DNA from: Streptomyces pristinaespiralis
GTDB taxonomy: Bacteria; Actinomycetota; Actinomycetes; Streptomycetales; Streptomycetaceae
Direction: 5' to 3'
DNA: 64,000 nucleotides
Assembly: GCF_001278075.1 (NCBI RefSeq)
Contig: NZ_CP011340.1
Location: forward strand, 5,887,501 to 5,951,500
Numbering within the stretch: the first letter of the stretch is position 1; each line of letters begins with the position of its first letter. Made by a program: the position numbers and the translations under genes. Below are positions 40,613-48,897 of the stretch, one piece after another. The notes under the pieces were generated by a model, which was given only the letters and a program-made list of their open reading frames with translations, was not told the DNA's origin and did no database searches.

Positions 40613-42748
40613 ATGGATCTCGCACTCGCACTCGACGGTCTCGATGCGCACCCGTGGGCCGCCACCACGCACGCCTACGGCAGCGCGGAGGACCTCCCGG
40701 ACGTGCTGCGGGCGCTCGCCGGGGACGACGAGGAAGCCGCGGACGAAGCGGTGTCGGAGCTCTACGGCAGCGTCCTGCACCAGGGGACCGTCTACGCGGC
40801 CGGTGCAGAGGTGGCGCCTTTCCTCGCCCGCGTGGCGGCAGCCGGCCACAAGTCCGCCGACCTGCTGAGGCTGCTCGGCGACCTGGCCGGGAGCGACGAC
40901 GAGTGCGGGGTGGAGCCGGGTGCCGTGCGCGAGGCCGTCGCCGCTCAACTGCCGTTGATGACGGCATCGTTGACAGACGCCGACCCTGCGGTGCGACAGG
41001 CGGCCGTGTGGGCCCTCGCGCAGACGCGTGCCGTCGGCACGGTGCTGCCGGAGCTGCTGGACCGGTGGGACGCGGAGCGGGAACCGCTCGTACGGGCGGA
41101 ACTCCTCGGGGCGGTCGCCCGGCTGGAACCGGCGGCCGGGGCCGCCCTCGCGAAGACGGTCCTGGGGCCGGAACAGCCCGCCCGGCTGCGGCTCGCCGCC
41201 GTCTTCGCCCACCTGGACGCGGGCGAGGCGTGGGACGCCGCGCTCCACCGGGCGATGCTGTCGTCGCTGCCCGCGAGTCCCCTCGGAGGGGAGCAGCTCG
41301 ACCTGGACCGGGCAGAGCCGCTGTGCGCCGTCGTCGAGGCACTGCTGCGGCGGGGGACCGACGCGGAGACCGCGGCGGCCGGGGACCTGCTCGACACCGC
41401 CCTGCGGGACGAACGCGCAGAGGTGCGGGCGGAGGCGGTATGGGCCGCCGACCGGGCCTGCCGGCTGTCCCGCAGCGCACCGGAGCGGCTGTTGCCCGCC
41501 CTTCTGCCGCTGGTCACGGCGGACGACGCACCGGGCGTGCTGTCCCTGCTGGCGAACCTGGGGCCGATCGCGGCGGAGGCCGCGCCCGGCCTGGCCGAAC
41601 TCGCCGAGGCAGGCGACGACGACGTCCTCGCGGACCGCGCGCTCGGCGTGCTGGCCCTCGTCGCGCCGGACCGGGCGGCTCCGCTGCTCGCCCGCGGCCT
41701 CGGGCGGCGCCCCCGGGGCCTGGACGCCGCCGCGGGGTTCCGGGCACCGCAGGACGTGCCCTTCCCGTTCCACCACGAGCTGCTGACCGCGGTCCGGGCC
41801 AGGCTGACGGAGGACGACCTCTCCGGGAACGAGCCCGTACAACTGGCGCGCCTGCTGCGGCAATGGGGCGGCCGGGCCGCCGCCGCGCTGCCCGAACTGC
41901 ACGGACTGCTCCCCCGGTTCCCGCTGCCGGCGGCCCCGGCCCTCGCCGCGATCGCCGCCGAAAGCGCGCCCGACGAGCGCCGGCGCGCGGCGCGGGTGTT
42001 GCGGGAGTCGGCCCCCGACGCGCCGCTCCCGGTCGCGCAGGCCCACTTCGAACTGACCGGTGAGACGGACGTTCTCCTGGCGAGGCTCGCCAAGGAGCTC
42101 TCTGAGGCGTCCGGCGACGTGGCCGGCGCGGCCCGGGCGGCGGGCCGGCTGGGCGCGGCGGGAGAGGGGGCGGCGGGCGCACTGCGCGGCGCTCTCAGCG
42201 GCGCGGACGCCCGGCGGATCACCCCGGTGCTGGACGCGGACGTGGCGCTGGCCGACGCCCTGTGGCGGATCACCGGGGACGCCCGGACGGTCGTGCCGGT
42301 GCTGGACTCGGTGTTCGCGCGGGCGGCCGGTGAACCCTGGTTCCGGTGGAGCGCGATACGGGCGGCCCGCGTGGCCGCGTCCCTCGGCCCGGCCGGCCGG
42401 CCGCTGGTGCCCCGGCTGGAAGCACTGCTCGAGGACCTGGAACGGGTCCCGGCGGCCGTGCTCGCCCTGGTGGCCGTGGCGGACGGGGAATCGCTCGATC
42501 GCCGGTCGCTGGCCGGCCTCCTCCTGACAGCGGCCGAGCGGGAGGCGAACGCCTCGGAAGCCTGTGACGCGCTGGAGGCACTGGGACCGCGGGCGCTGAC
42601 CGACGATCACCTGCGCAGGCTGAACGACCTGGCCGAGCGTGACCTGCGGGTGATCGGCTCGGGTCTGGAGGACCGGATCGTCCACGCCGACGAACGGCTG
42701 CGGGTACGCGTCCGTGCGGTGGCCGCCACCTTGCGGCCCACGCCCTGA
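40613..42748 (+). CDS. Large HEAT-repeat protein
   Basis: 711 residues, almost wholly alpha-helical, with repeated units such as LTDADPAVRQAAVWALAQT, LLDTALRDERAEVRAEAVWA and ALLPLVTADDAPGVLSLLAN. It is very Ala/Leu-rich, with no signal peptide or TM segment. HEAT arrays are protein-interaction scaffolds; some bacterial ones are immunity-like or lyase subunits, and nothing here tells which. Start ATG 40613 chosen because the N-terminal region LALALDGLDAHPWAATTHAYG is the first with protein-like composition. Divergent from the other HEAT-like gene. Confidence 0.72.
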   Translation: MDLALALDGLDAHPWAATTHAYGSAEDLPDVLRALAGDDEEAADEAVSELYGSVLHQGTVYAAGAEVAPFLARVAAAGHKSADLLRLLGDLAGSDDECGVEPGAVREAVAAQLPLMTASLTDADPAVRQAAVWALAQTRAVGTVLPELLDRWDAEREPLVRAELLGAVARLEPAAGAALAKTVLGPEQPARLRLAAVFAHLDAGEAWDAALHRAMLSSLPASPLGGEQLDLDRAEPLCAVVEALLRRGTDAETAAAGDLLDTALRDERAEVRAEAVWAADRACRLSRSAPERLLPALLPLVTADDAPGVLSLLANLGPIAAEAAPGLAELAEAGDDDVLADRALGVLALVAPDRAAPLLARGLGRRPRGLDAAAGFRAPQDVPFPFHHELLTAVRARLTEDDLSGNEPVQLARLLRQWGGRAAAALPELHGLLPRFPLPAAPALAAIAAESAPDERRRAARVLRESAPDAPLPVAQAHFELTGETDVLLARLAKELSEASGDVAGAARAAGRLGAAGEGAAGALRGALSGADARRITPVLDADVALADALWRITGDARTVVPVLDSVFARAAGEPWFRWSAIRAARVAASLGPAGRPLVPRLEALLEDLERVPAAVLALVAVADGESLDRRSLAGLLLTAAEREANASEACDALEALGPRALTDDHLRRLNDLAERDLRVIGSGLEDRIVHADERLRVRVRAVAATLRPTP

Positions 42749-42892
42749 CCGGCGTCTCGGCGCGGGCCGTCGACGAACGCCCACCGGGACGGACCGGTGG
42801 TGGTTCGTCTGCAACCAATGGGGGTCCACGGCGGTCCCCTTCCTGGATGCGCCGGAGCAGGCGCACGCGCAGTACGGGAGAAGGGTGAACGC

Positions 42893-43633
42893 ATGAGCGT
42901 GTCGCGGAGGTTGTTCCTCGGAGGGTTCACCGCGGGGGCGGTGACCGTGGCGGCGGGCGCCGCCGCGACGCCGGCGGCGGCCGCGGAGGCGGACGGCCCG
43001 ACGACGACGTTCGACGGTCCGGTGGTGGCGGAGGGTTTCAGGACGGACTCCACCGTCAAGTCCGCCTTCTTCAAGACGACGTCGACGACCGAGCACGCGG
43101 TGACGGCCTATCAGGCCGGCACGTCCGGCAGCGGCGTGGCCCTGAACGTCGTATCGAAGAACCCGGGTGACTCGGCCATGTATCTCAGTGGCACGGAGAA
43201 GGCGCACGGCACGCTGAAGATCTCGCACACGGGCCACGCGGACGGCTCGGACGAGAAGGCGTCCGCTCTGTCGATCGACCTGCTGACGGCGGGGACGGCA
43301 GCCCAGGGCATCTTCGTGAAGGCGGGCAACGGGCCCACCACCGGCAACCTGATCTGCCTGCGCAACAACGCCCGAGACGACTTCGTCGTCAAGGGCAGCG
43401 GGCGGGTCGGTATCGGCATGGGCGTGGGCGGCAACCCCTGGTCGCAGCTCCATGTCGTGCAGCAGCCGGGCACCGACTCGGCGCTGATGGTCGAGGGCAC
43501 GGTGCGGGTCGTCGACGTGGCCTCCGCGCCCACGGGCGTCGACTCGCGCGGCGGCGGCGTGCTGTACGCGGAGAACGGTGCGCTGAAGTGGCGCGGCTCC
43601 GACAACACGGTCACCACCATCGCCCCCGCCTGA
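42893..43633 (+). CDS. Tat-exported protein with tail-fibre-like beta structure
   Basis: 246 residues. A Tat signal (SRRLFLGGF, hydrophobic stretch to about residue 32, TPAAAAEA cleavage region) is followed by repetitive beta-rich sequence: FDGPVVAEGFRTDSTVK, GSGRVGIGMGVGGNPWSQLH, ALMVEGTVRVVD, GGVLYAENGALKWRGSDNTV. The DDFVVKGSGRVGIG..LHV pattern resembles the fibre/chaperone-like segments of phage tail proteins, but no other phage gene is present. Exported folded. AAGGG lies 8 bases before the ATG. A 55-codon coiled-coil gene follows after 31 bp. Confidence 0.72.
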   Translation: MSVSRRLFLGGFTAGAVTVAAGAAATPAAAAEADGPTTTFDGPVVAEGFRTDSTVKSAFFKTTSTTEHAVTAYQAGTSGSGVALNVVSKNPGDSAMYLSGTEKAHGTLKISHTGHADGSDEKASALSIDLLTAGTAAQGIFVKAGNGPTTGNLICLRNNARDDFVVKGSGRVGIGMGVGGNPWSQLHVVQQPGTDSALMVEGTVRVVDVASAPTGVDSRGGGVLYAENGALKWRGSDNTVTTIAPA

Positions 43634-43664
43634 GCCGCACGCACGCCCCGAGAGGACGCACGCC

Positions 43665-43832
43665 ATGGAACTGACCCCCGAAGAACTGGTCGCGGAGTTC
43701 CGCGACGCGGTGACGGAGCTGTACTTCGCCCGTAAGCGCATCGCGGTCCTGGAGGCGGAGAACGCCGCGCTGCGGGCCCGCCTGGCGGCGGCGACGGCGC
43801 GGGCGGACGAGCCCGAGGGCGCCACCGCCTGA
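43665..43832 (+). CDS. Small coiled-coil protein, 55 residues
   Basis: 55 residues: MELTPEELVAEFRDAVTELY, then a heptad stretch ARKRIAVLEAENAALRARLA, ending ADEPEGATA. Leucine/alanine heptads from about residue 18 to 45 predict a dimeric coiled coil. It is in phase with Streptomyces codon bias, has GAGAGGA upstream, and begins 31 bp after the Tat-exported gene on the same strand. Probably co-transcribed with it. Function unknown; cytoplasmic, unlike its neighbour. Confidence 0.65.
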   Translation: MELTPEELVAEFRDAVTELYFARKRIAVLEAENAALRARLAAATARADEPEGATA

Positions 43833-43893
43833 GCGAGCAGGCCGCGGAGGGTGCGGGCGGCGCCGGACCGGCGCCGCCCGCACCGGCCGGACC

Positions 43894-45084
43894 TCAGCGC
43901 AGCGCGCTCTTCGCCTGCCAGTCCGCCCACGACACGTTCCAGTCGCCGAAGCCGTTGCCCGGCGCGACCGTGCCCTTGGTGTCCTTGCCCTTGATCTCGA
44001 ACGGGTCGCCGGGACGCACCTGGTCGTAGAACCAGGCGGCGTTCGCGTCGCTCATGCCGATGCAGCCGGAGCTCATGTTCGCCCTGCCGAACCACTTGTC
44101 GTTCCACGGTGCGGCGTGCGCGTACATCCCGGACCAGGTCAGCCGCATCGAGTGGTCGACCATCTTGTCGTAGGCGTCGCCGAGGCCGACGGTCTCGGAG
44201 TTCATGTTGATCGTGCCCTCCTTGGCCATCAGCACCGCCGTCCCGCGCCAGGAGCGCTTGTCGCCGCCGGGGGTGCCGCCGGAGACCGGGATCGTACGGA
44301 CCGCCTTGCCGTCCCGCTCCAGGGTGAGCTGCTTGCGGTCGAGGTCGACCTTGACGACCTGGCTCGCGCCGATCGTGAACGTGGTCGCGTAGTCACGGAC
44401 GAACCAGCCGCCGTCGCCGGAGTCGGTGCCGTTCAGCTCGGCCCGGAGAGTGACCTTCGTGCCGGGCTTCCAGTACTCCTTGGGCCGCCAGTCGATCCGG
44501 TCGCGGCCGGAGTAGTCCTCCATCCAGCCCCAGGAACCCTCGGTGGCGTCCGAGGTGGTGATCTTCAACTGCCGTTCGACCGCCGCCTTGTCGGTGACCG
44601 GGTGGTCGAAGACGAGCGAGACGGGCTGGGCGATGCCGACGACCTTGTTCGCGCCGGGGCGCCAGTCGACCTTGTTGACCTTGTCGGCCTCCGCGGTGGT
44701 GAACGCGGAGGTCACGGTGTTCTTCGTCCCGTTCTTCGTGGTCGTCTCGACGGTCACCGTGTACGAGGTGCCGGGGGACGCCTTGCGGGCCGACGACCAG
44801 GTCGTGCCGTCCGCGGCCGGCCTGCCGCCGAGGGAGCGGCCTTCGGCGTCGGTGACGGTGACCGAGGTGAGCGTGCCGCCCGCCGCCGTGACCTTGACGG
44901 GCTCACCGGCACGCACCCCCTTGCCCTTCGGCGTCACCGTCACGGTCGCCGGGCGGTCCTCGGCCGCCGCCGAGCCGCCGCCGGCCTCGGCATGTGTGGC
45001 CGGCGTGCCGGAACCGGACGAACAGGCGGCGAGCGGTGCGAGCAGGACCGCGACCGCCGCGATGCGCACACGTATGTGACCCAA
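43894..45084 (-). CDS. L,D-transpeptidase lipoprotein with Ig-like domains
   Basis: 396 residues. A lipoprotein signal has lipobox LAAC (Cys21). Two Ig-like domains (about 45-135 and 138-240) precede the YkuD catalytic domain (about 242-365). His323 in GMYAHAAPW and Cys341 in NMSSGCIGMS are the catalytic pair. In mycobacterial enzymes the Cys motif is SHGC; here that His is Ser339. It makes 3-3 cross-links in peptidoglycan outside the membrane. The start appears to be TTG 45084, with GGGGGAA upstream and the signal peptide following; a GTG five codons later is possible. Divergent from a FemX-MurJ operon. Confidence 0.9.
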   Translation of the reverse strand: MGHIRVRIAAVAVLLAPLAACSSGSGTPATHAEAGGGSAAAEDRPATVTVTPKGKGVRAGEPVKVTAAGGTLTSVTVTDAEGRSLGGRPAADGTTWSSARKASPGTSYTVTVETTTKNGTKNTVTSAFTTAEADKVNKVDWRPGANKVVGIAQPVSLVFDHPVTDKAAVERQLKITTSDATEGSWGWMEDYSGRDRIDWRPKEYWKPGTKVTLRAELNGTDSGDGGWFVRDYATTFTIGASQVVKVDLDRKQLTLERDGKAVRTIPVSGGTPGGDKRSWRGTAVLMAKEGTINMNSETVGLGDAYDKMVDHSMRLTWSGMYAHAAPWNDKWFGRANMSSGCIGMSDANAAWFYDQVRPGDPFEIKGKDTKGTVAPGNGFGDWNVSWADWQAKSALR

Positions 45085-45157
45085 CGGATTCCCCCGTCAC
45101 GAGTAGTGGTGGTACCGGCGACTGTAGAACCGGGAAAGCGCAGGTGAGAGGCGCTGC

Positions 45158-45208
45158 GCGGATGTGACGACGACTGCAGGCGAACGGTCATCGTCCGGTC
45201 ACATCCGC
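45158..45208. promoter_or_regulatory. Long inverted repeat between the L,D-transpeptidase and femX-like genes
   Basis: GCGGATGTGAC at 45158-45168 and GTCACATCCGC at 45198-45208 are perfect reverse complements. Adjacent GACGA and TCGTC can extend the pairing with a 2-base bulge to about 16 bp. It is centred in the divergent promoter region of two cell-wall units. It could be a two-site operator or an RNA hairpin in the femX leader. Confidence 0.5.
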
Positions 45209-45271
45209 CGCGCGGAGCGGTCACGGACGGCTGTGAGCATCCTCGGCGTCACCCAGAGAGAGGCTCACACC

Positions 45272-46447
45272 GTGTCAGCGCTGCTCGTGCCGGCCGCCGC
45301 CCGCGGCCAGGAATCACCGCTGGGGCCCGTCGACGCCGCGACGTACCGCGCGTTCCTCGCGTCCCGCACCGGTTCGGATCTCGGCGCCGGGTTTCTCCAG
45401 TGCCCGTCCTGGGCGCAGGTCAAGGAGGGCTGGCAGGCCCGGCTCGTCGGCTGGGGACCCGATCCGGCCGCCGGCGCACTGTCCGGTGCCGCGCTCGTCC
45501 TGCTGCGCCAACTGCCCGGCACGCGCAAGTACTTCGCCTACCTGCCGGAGGGCCCCGTCGCCGACTGGGCGGATCCCGGCATCGACGGCTGGCTCGACCC
45601 GCTGCTGCGGCATCTGCGCGCGGCGGGCGCCTTCGCCGTACGGATCGGGCCGTCGCCCGCGTACCGCAGCTGGAGCGCGGCCAGGCTGAAGGCGGCGACG
45701 GGGCCGGGGCGCCGGCTGTCCGACGTCCTCGCCACCGAGGTGGATCCGCTGGGCACGGCGGTCGCGGAGCGGCTGCGGGCCCGGGGCTGGCAGCGGTGCG
45801 GCGGCGAGGAGGACGGTGACGCGCAGCCGCGCCACGTCTTCCGTGTCCCGCTCGCGGGGCGCACCTCGGAGGATTTGTGGTCCGGGCTCAACCAGGAGTG
45901 GCGGCGCAACGTCCGGCGCGCGCAGAAGTCCGGCGTGGAGGTGGTGGTCGGCAGCGCGGCCGAACTCCCCGAGTTCTACCGGCTGCTGCGCATCACGGAG
46001 GAGCGCGACGGCTTCCGTCTCGGCCGGTCGCTCGCCTACTACGAGCGCCAGTACGCGGCCCTCAACGCGGAGGAGCCGGGCCGGATGAAGCTGTACCTCG
46101 CCCGCCACGGCGGCGAGATACTCGCCGCGCACACCATGATCCATGTGGGTCGCCGCGTCTGGTACCAGACGGGCGCCTCCGCCGACCACCGCCGCGAGGT
46201 CCGCCCCTCCAACCTGCTGCAATGGCGGATGCTCCAGGACGCCAAGGCACTCGGCGCCGACGTGTACGACATGCGCGGGGTACCCTCCACCCTCGACCCC
46301 GACGACCGGCCGTACGGGCTGCTGCGCTGGAAGCTCGGCACCGGCGGCGAGGTCGTCGAGACGCTGGGGGAATGGGAGAGACCGTTGGACGGCACCGCCA
46401 ACCACGCGCTGTACCGCGCGTTCCAGGCCTATCTGGCCCGCCGGTGA
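45272..46447 (+). CDS. FemA/FemB/FemX-like peptidoglycan bridge aminoacyltransferase
   Basis: 391 residues with two GNAT-like subdomains. Family motifs are GFLQCPSWAQVKEGWQ, RQLPGTRKYFAYLPEGP, LWSGLNQEWRRNVRRAQKSG and VYDMRGVPSTLDPDDRPYGL. Known: these transfer an amino acid from aminoacyl-tRNA to lipid II; in Streptomyces the bridge is one glycine on LL-diaminopimelate. No coiled-coil arm is seen, as in FemX. Start GTG 45272 has GAGAGG 8 bases upstream. Its stop overlaps the murJ-like start by 4 bp, so the substrate modification and its export are coupled. Confidence 0.87.
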   Translation: MSALLVPAAARGQESPLGPVDAATYRAFLASRTGSDLGAGFLQCPSWAQVKEGWQARLVGWGPDPAAGALSGAALVLLRQLPGTRKYFAYLPEGPVADWADPGIDGWLDPLLRHLRAAGAFAVRIGPSPAYRSWSAARLKAATGPGRRLSDVLATEVDPLGTAVAERLRARGWQRCGGEEDGDAQPRHVFRVPLAGRTSEDLWSGLNQEWRRNVRRAQKSGVEVVVGSAAELPEFYRLLRITEERDGFRLGRSLAYYERQYAALNAEEPGRMKLYLARHGGEILAAHTMIHVGRRVWYQTGASADHRREVRPSNLLQWRMLQDAKALGADVYDMRGVPSTLDPDDRPYGLLRWKLGTGGEVVETLGEWERPLDGTANHALYRAFQAYLARR

Positions 46448-48195
46448 GCCGCATCGCCGGCACCGCGCCGACAGCCGCCGGCGCCCCGGACGACGCCGCT
46501 CCGGCTGCCGACCACGAGACGCAGGACCGGGAACAGGAACAGGGCCGGGAACGGGCCCTCGACGGGGGGTCCGTCGCGCGGAGCGGCCTCGTCATGGCGG
46601 CCGGATCCCTCGTGTCGCGGACCACCGGCTTCGTACGGTCGGCCGTCGTGGCCTCCGCGCTCGGCGTCGGTCTGGTCGCCGACGGGTACGCCGTCGCCAA
46701 CGCCGTCCCCACCATCGTCTACATGCTCCTCCTCGGCGGCGCTCTCAACGCCGTCTTCGTGCCCGAACTCGTCAAGGCGGCCAAGGAGCACGCCGACGGC
46801 GGGGCCGCGTACACCGACCGGCTGCTCACGCTCTGCGTCCTCGCCCTGCTGGCGCTCACCGGCGCCGCCGTGTGGGCCGCCCCCGCGATCATCGGCGCGT
46901 ACACCGACTACGACGGCGAACAGGCGGCCATGACCGTCGCCTTCGCCCGCTACTGCCTGCCGCAGATCTTCTTCCTCGGACTGTTCACCCTGCTGGGACA
47001 GGTGCTCAACGCCCGGGGCCGGTTCGGCGCCATGATGTGGACGCCCGTCCTCAACAACGTCGTCGTCATCGCCGTGTTCGGCCTGTACCTGGCCACCGGC
47101 GGCAGCGGCGGACTCTCCGCCTCCGAGACCGCGCTCCTCGGCTGGGGCACCACCGCCGGCATCGCCGTGCAGGCGCTCGCCCTGCTGCCCGTCCTGCGGG
47201 CGGCGCGCTTCCGCTTCCGGCCCCGCCTCGACTGGCGCGGCGCCGGACTCGCCCGGCCGCTGCGCTCCGCGGGCTGGCTGGTGCTGCTGGTGCTCACCAA
47301 CCAGGCCGCGTTCTGGGTGACGACCCGGCTGGCCACGACCGCAGGGCTGCAGGCGCAGTCCGCCGGGATCGAGGGCGCCGGTTTCAGCGCCTACAACAAC
47401 GCCTACATCCTGTGGGCCGTACCGCACGGCATCGTCACCGTCTCCCTCATGACCGCCCTGCTGCCCCGGATGAGCGCCGCCGCGGCAGACGGCGACAGGG
47501 CAGGACTGCGCCGGGACATCGCGTACGCGCAGCGCAGGAGCGCCGCCCTCGTGGTCCCCGCCGCCTGCGCCCTGCTCGCCCTCGCCCAGCCGGTCCTGGC
47601 CCTCGTCTTCCAGTACGGACGGACCGGCGCCGACGACATCGCCGTCATGGCGGGCACGCTCATGGCGTTCGCACCCGGACTCGTCGCGTTCTCCGGGCAG
47701 TACGTGCTCTCGCGGTCGTTCTACGCGCTGTCCGACACCCGTACCCCGTTCCTCCTGAACCTCCTGATCGCGGGACTCAACGCGGGCCTGTCCCTGGCCG
47801 CCTTCCTGCTGCTGCCCGCCCGCTGGGCCGTCACCGGGATCGCCGGCGCCTATTCGCTGGCCCTGTTCGCGGGCTGGCTGCTGACCGCCACCGTCCTGCG
47901 CCGCCGTCTCGCGCCGCCGGTGACCGGGGCGGCGCACCCGGCCGGCCTGTGGCGCTCGGGCACGGTCGCCGCCCAGGCCCGGCTGCTCACCGCCGCCGTC
48001 CCCGCCACGGCGCTCGGTCTGCTCGTGGCCCGCTGGACGGCGCCGGCCGGCCCGGTCGCCCAGGCCGCGGCGGGCACCCTCGCCATCGCCGCGGTGTTCG
48101 CCGCGCTGGCCCGCCCGCTGAGGCTGACCGAACTCGACGCGCTGCTCTCCGGCGCCGCCGCCCGGCTGCGCCGCGCCCTGCCCACCCGCCGCTGA
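46444..48195 (+). CDS. murJ: MurJ/MviN-family lipid II flippase
   Basis: 583 residues. A hydrophilic N-terminal stretch (1-45) leads to about 13-14 membrane spans. MOP-superfamily MurJ motifs include VARSGLVMAAGSLVSRTTGFVRS (cited by its ends VARSGLV and TTGFVRS), LLGGALNAVFVPEL, YCLPQIFFLGLFTLLGQVLN (20) and LSRSFYALSDTRTPF. It moves lipid II across the plasma membrane. Streptomyces normally encodes more than one MurJ-like protein, so this may be a specialised paralogue. It starts by GTGA overlap with the FemX-like gene and is followed after 21 bp by a response regulator. Confidence 0.9.
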   Translation: MSRIAGTAPTAAGAPDDAAPAADHETQDREQEQGRERALDGGSVARSGLVMAAGSLVSRTTGFVRSAVVASALGVGLVADGYAVANAVPTIVYMLLLGGALNAVFVPELVKAAKEHADGGAAYTDRLLTLCVLALLALTGAAVWAAPAIIGAYTDYDGEQAAMTVAFARYCLPQIFFLGLFTLLGQVLNARGRFGAMMWTPVLNNVVVIAVFGLYLATGGSGGLSASETALLGWGTTAGIAVQALALLPVLRAARFRFRPRLDWRGAGLARPLRSAGWLVLLVLTNQAAFWVTTRLATTAGLQAQSAGIEGAGFSAYNNAYILWAVPHGIVTVSLMTALLPRMSAAAADGDRAGLRRDIAYAQRRSAALVVPAACALLALAQPVLALVFQYGRTGADDIAVMAGTLMAFAPGLVAFSGQYVLSRSFYALSDTRTPFLLNLLIAGLNAGLSLAAFLLLPARWAVTGIAGAYSLALFAGWLLTATVLRRRLAPPVTGAAHPAGLWRSGTVAAQARLLTAAVPATALGLLVARWTAPAGPVAQAAAGTLAIAAVFAALARPLRLTELDALLSGAAARLRRALPTRR

Positions 48196-48216
48196 TCACT
48201 CCCTGGAGCCCCACCG

Positions 48217-48897
48217 ATGCCCCGCGTCCTCCTCATCGAAGACGACCCCTCCGTACGCGAAGGGGTCGAGCTCGGGCTGCGCCGCCGCGGTCACGAGGTG
48301 CGGACCGCCGCCACCGGCGAGTCCGGGCTCGCCGCGCTCGCCGAGTTCCGGCCCGACCTGCTGCTGCTCGACCTGATGCTGCCCGGGATGAACGGCGTAC
48401 AGGTCTGCCGCCGGGTACGGGAGGACAGTCAGCTGCCGATCATCATGCTCACCGCCCGCGGCGACGACTTCGACGTCGTCATCGGCCTCGAGGCCGGCGC
48501 CGACGACTACATCGTCAAACCCGCCCGCACCGAGGTCATCGAGGCCCGTATCCGCGCCGTGCTGCGCAGGATGGAGGCGCCCGGCGGCCGGCCCTCCGTC
48601 GAGTTCCACGGCGATCTCGCCGTGGACCGGGCCGGGCTCACCGTCGCCAAGAACGGCGAACGCCTCGCGCTTGCGCCCTCCGAGATGAAGCTGCTCCTGC
48701 ACCTGTCCGCAGCGCCGGAGCAGGTGTTCAGCCGCCAGCAGTTGCTGGAACACGTATGGGAGCACAGCTACCACGGTGACGCGCGGCTGGTCGACGCCTG
48801 CGTACGGCGGCTGCGCAACAAGATCGAGGACATACCGGGCAGCCCGCGCTACATCCAGACCCTGCGGGGCTTCGGCTACCGCTTCGGACCGCTGTGA
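48217..48897 (+). CDS. OmpR-family response regulator
   Basis: 226 residues. The receiver domain has acidic pair Glu8-Asp9-Asp10, phosphoacceptor Asp52 (LLLLDLMLPGMNG), Thr79 and Lys101 (DDYIVKPAR). The C-terminal winged helix (about 130-225) ends in RGFGYRFGPL. Its stop overlaps the sensor kinase start by 4 bp. Being downstream of femX and murJ genes in one apparent transcript, it probably controls cell-envelope genes, possibly this operon itself. TGGAG ribosome site. Confidence 0.93.
   Translation: MPRVLLIEDDPSVREGVELGLRRRGHEVRTAATGESGLAALAEFRPDLLLLDLMLPGMNGVQVCRRVREDSQLPIIMLTARGDDFDVVIGLEAGADDYIVKPARTEVIEARIRAVLRRMEAPGGRPSVEFHGDLAVDRAGLTVAKNGERLALAPSEMKLLLHLSAAPEQVFSRQQLLEHVWEHSYHGDARLVDACVRRLRNKIEDIPGSPRYIQTLRGFGYRFGPL

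Noticed and set aside
40526..44107. Minus-strand frame of over 1190 codons across the HEAT and Tat genes
   Set aside because: Antisense shadow, no family motifs; the real genes on the other strand have clear domains.
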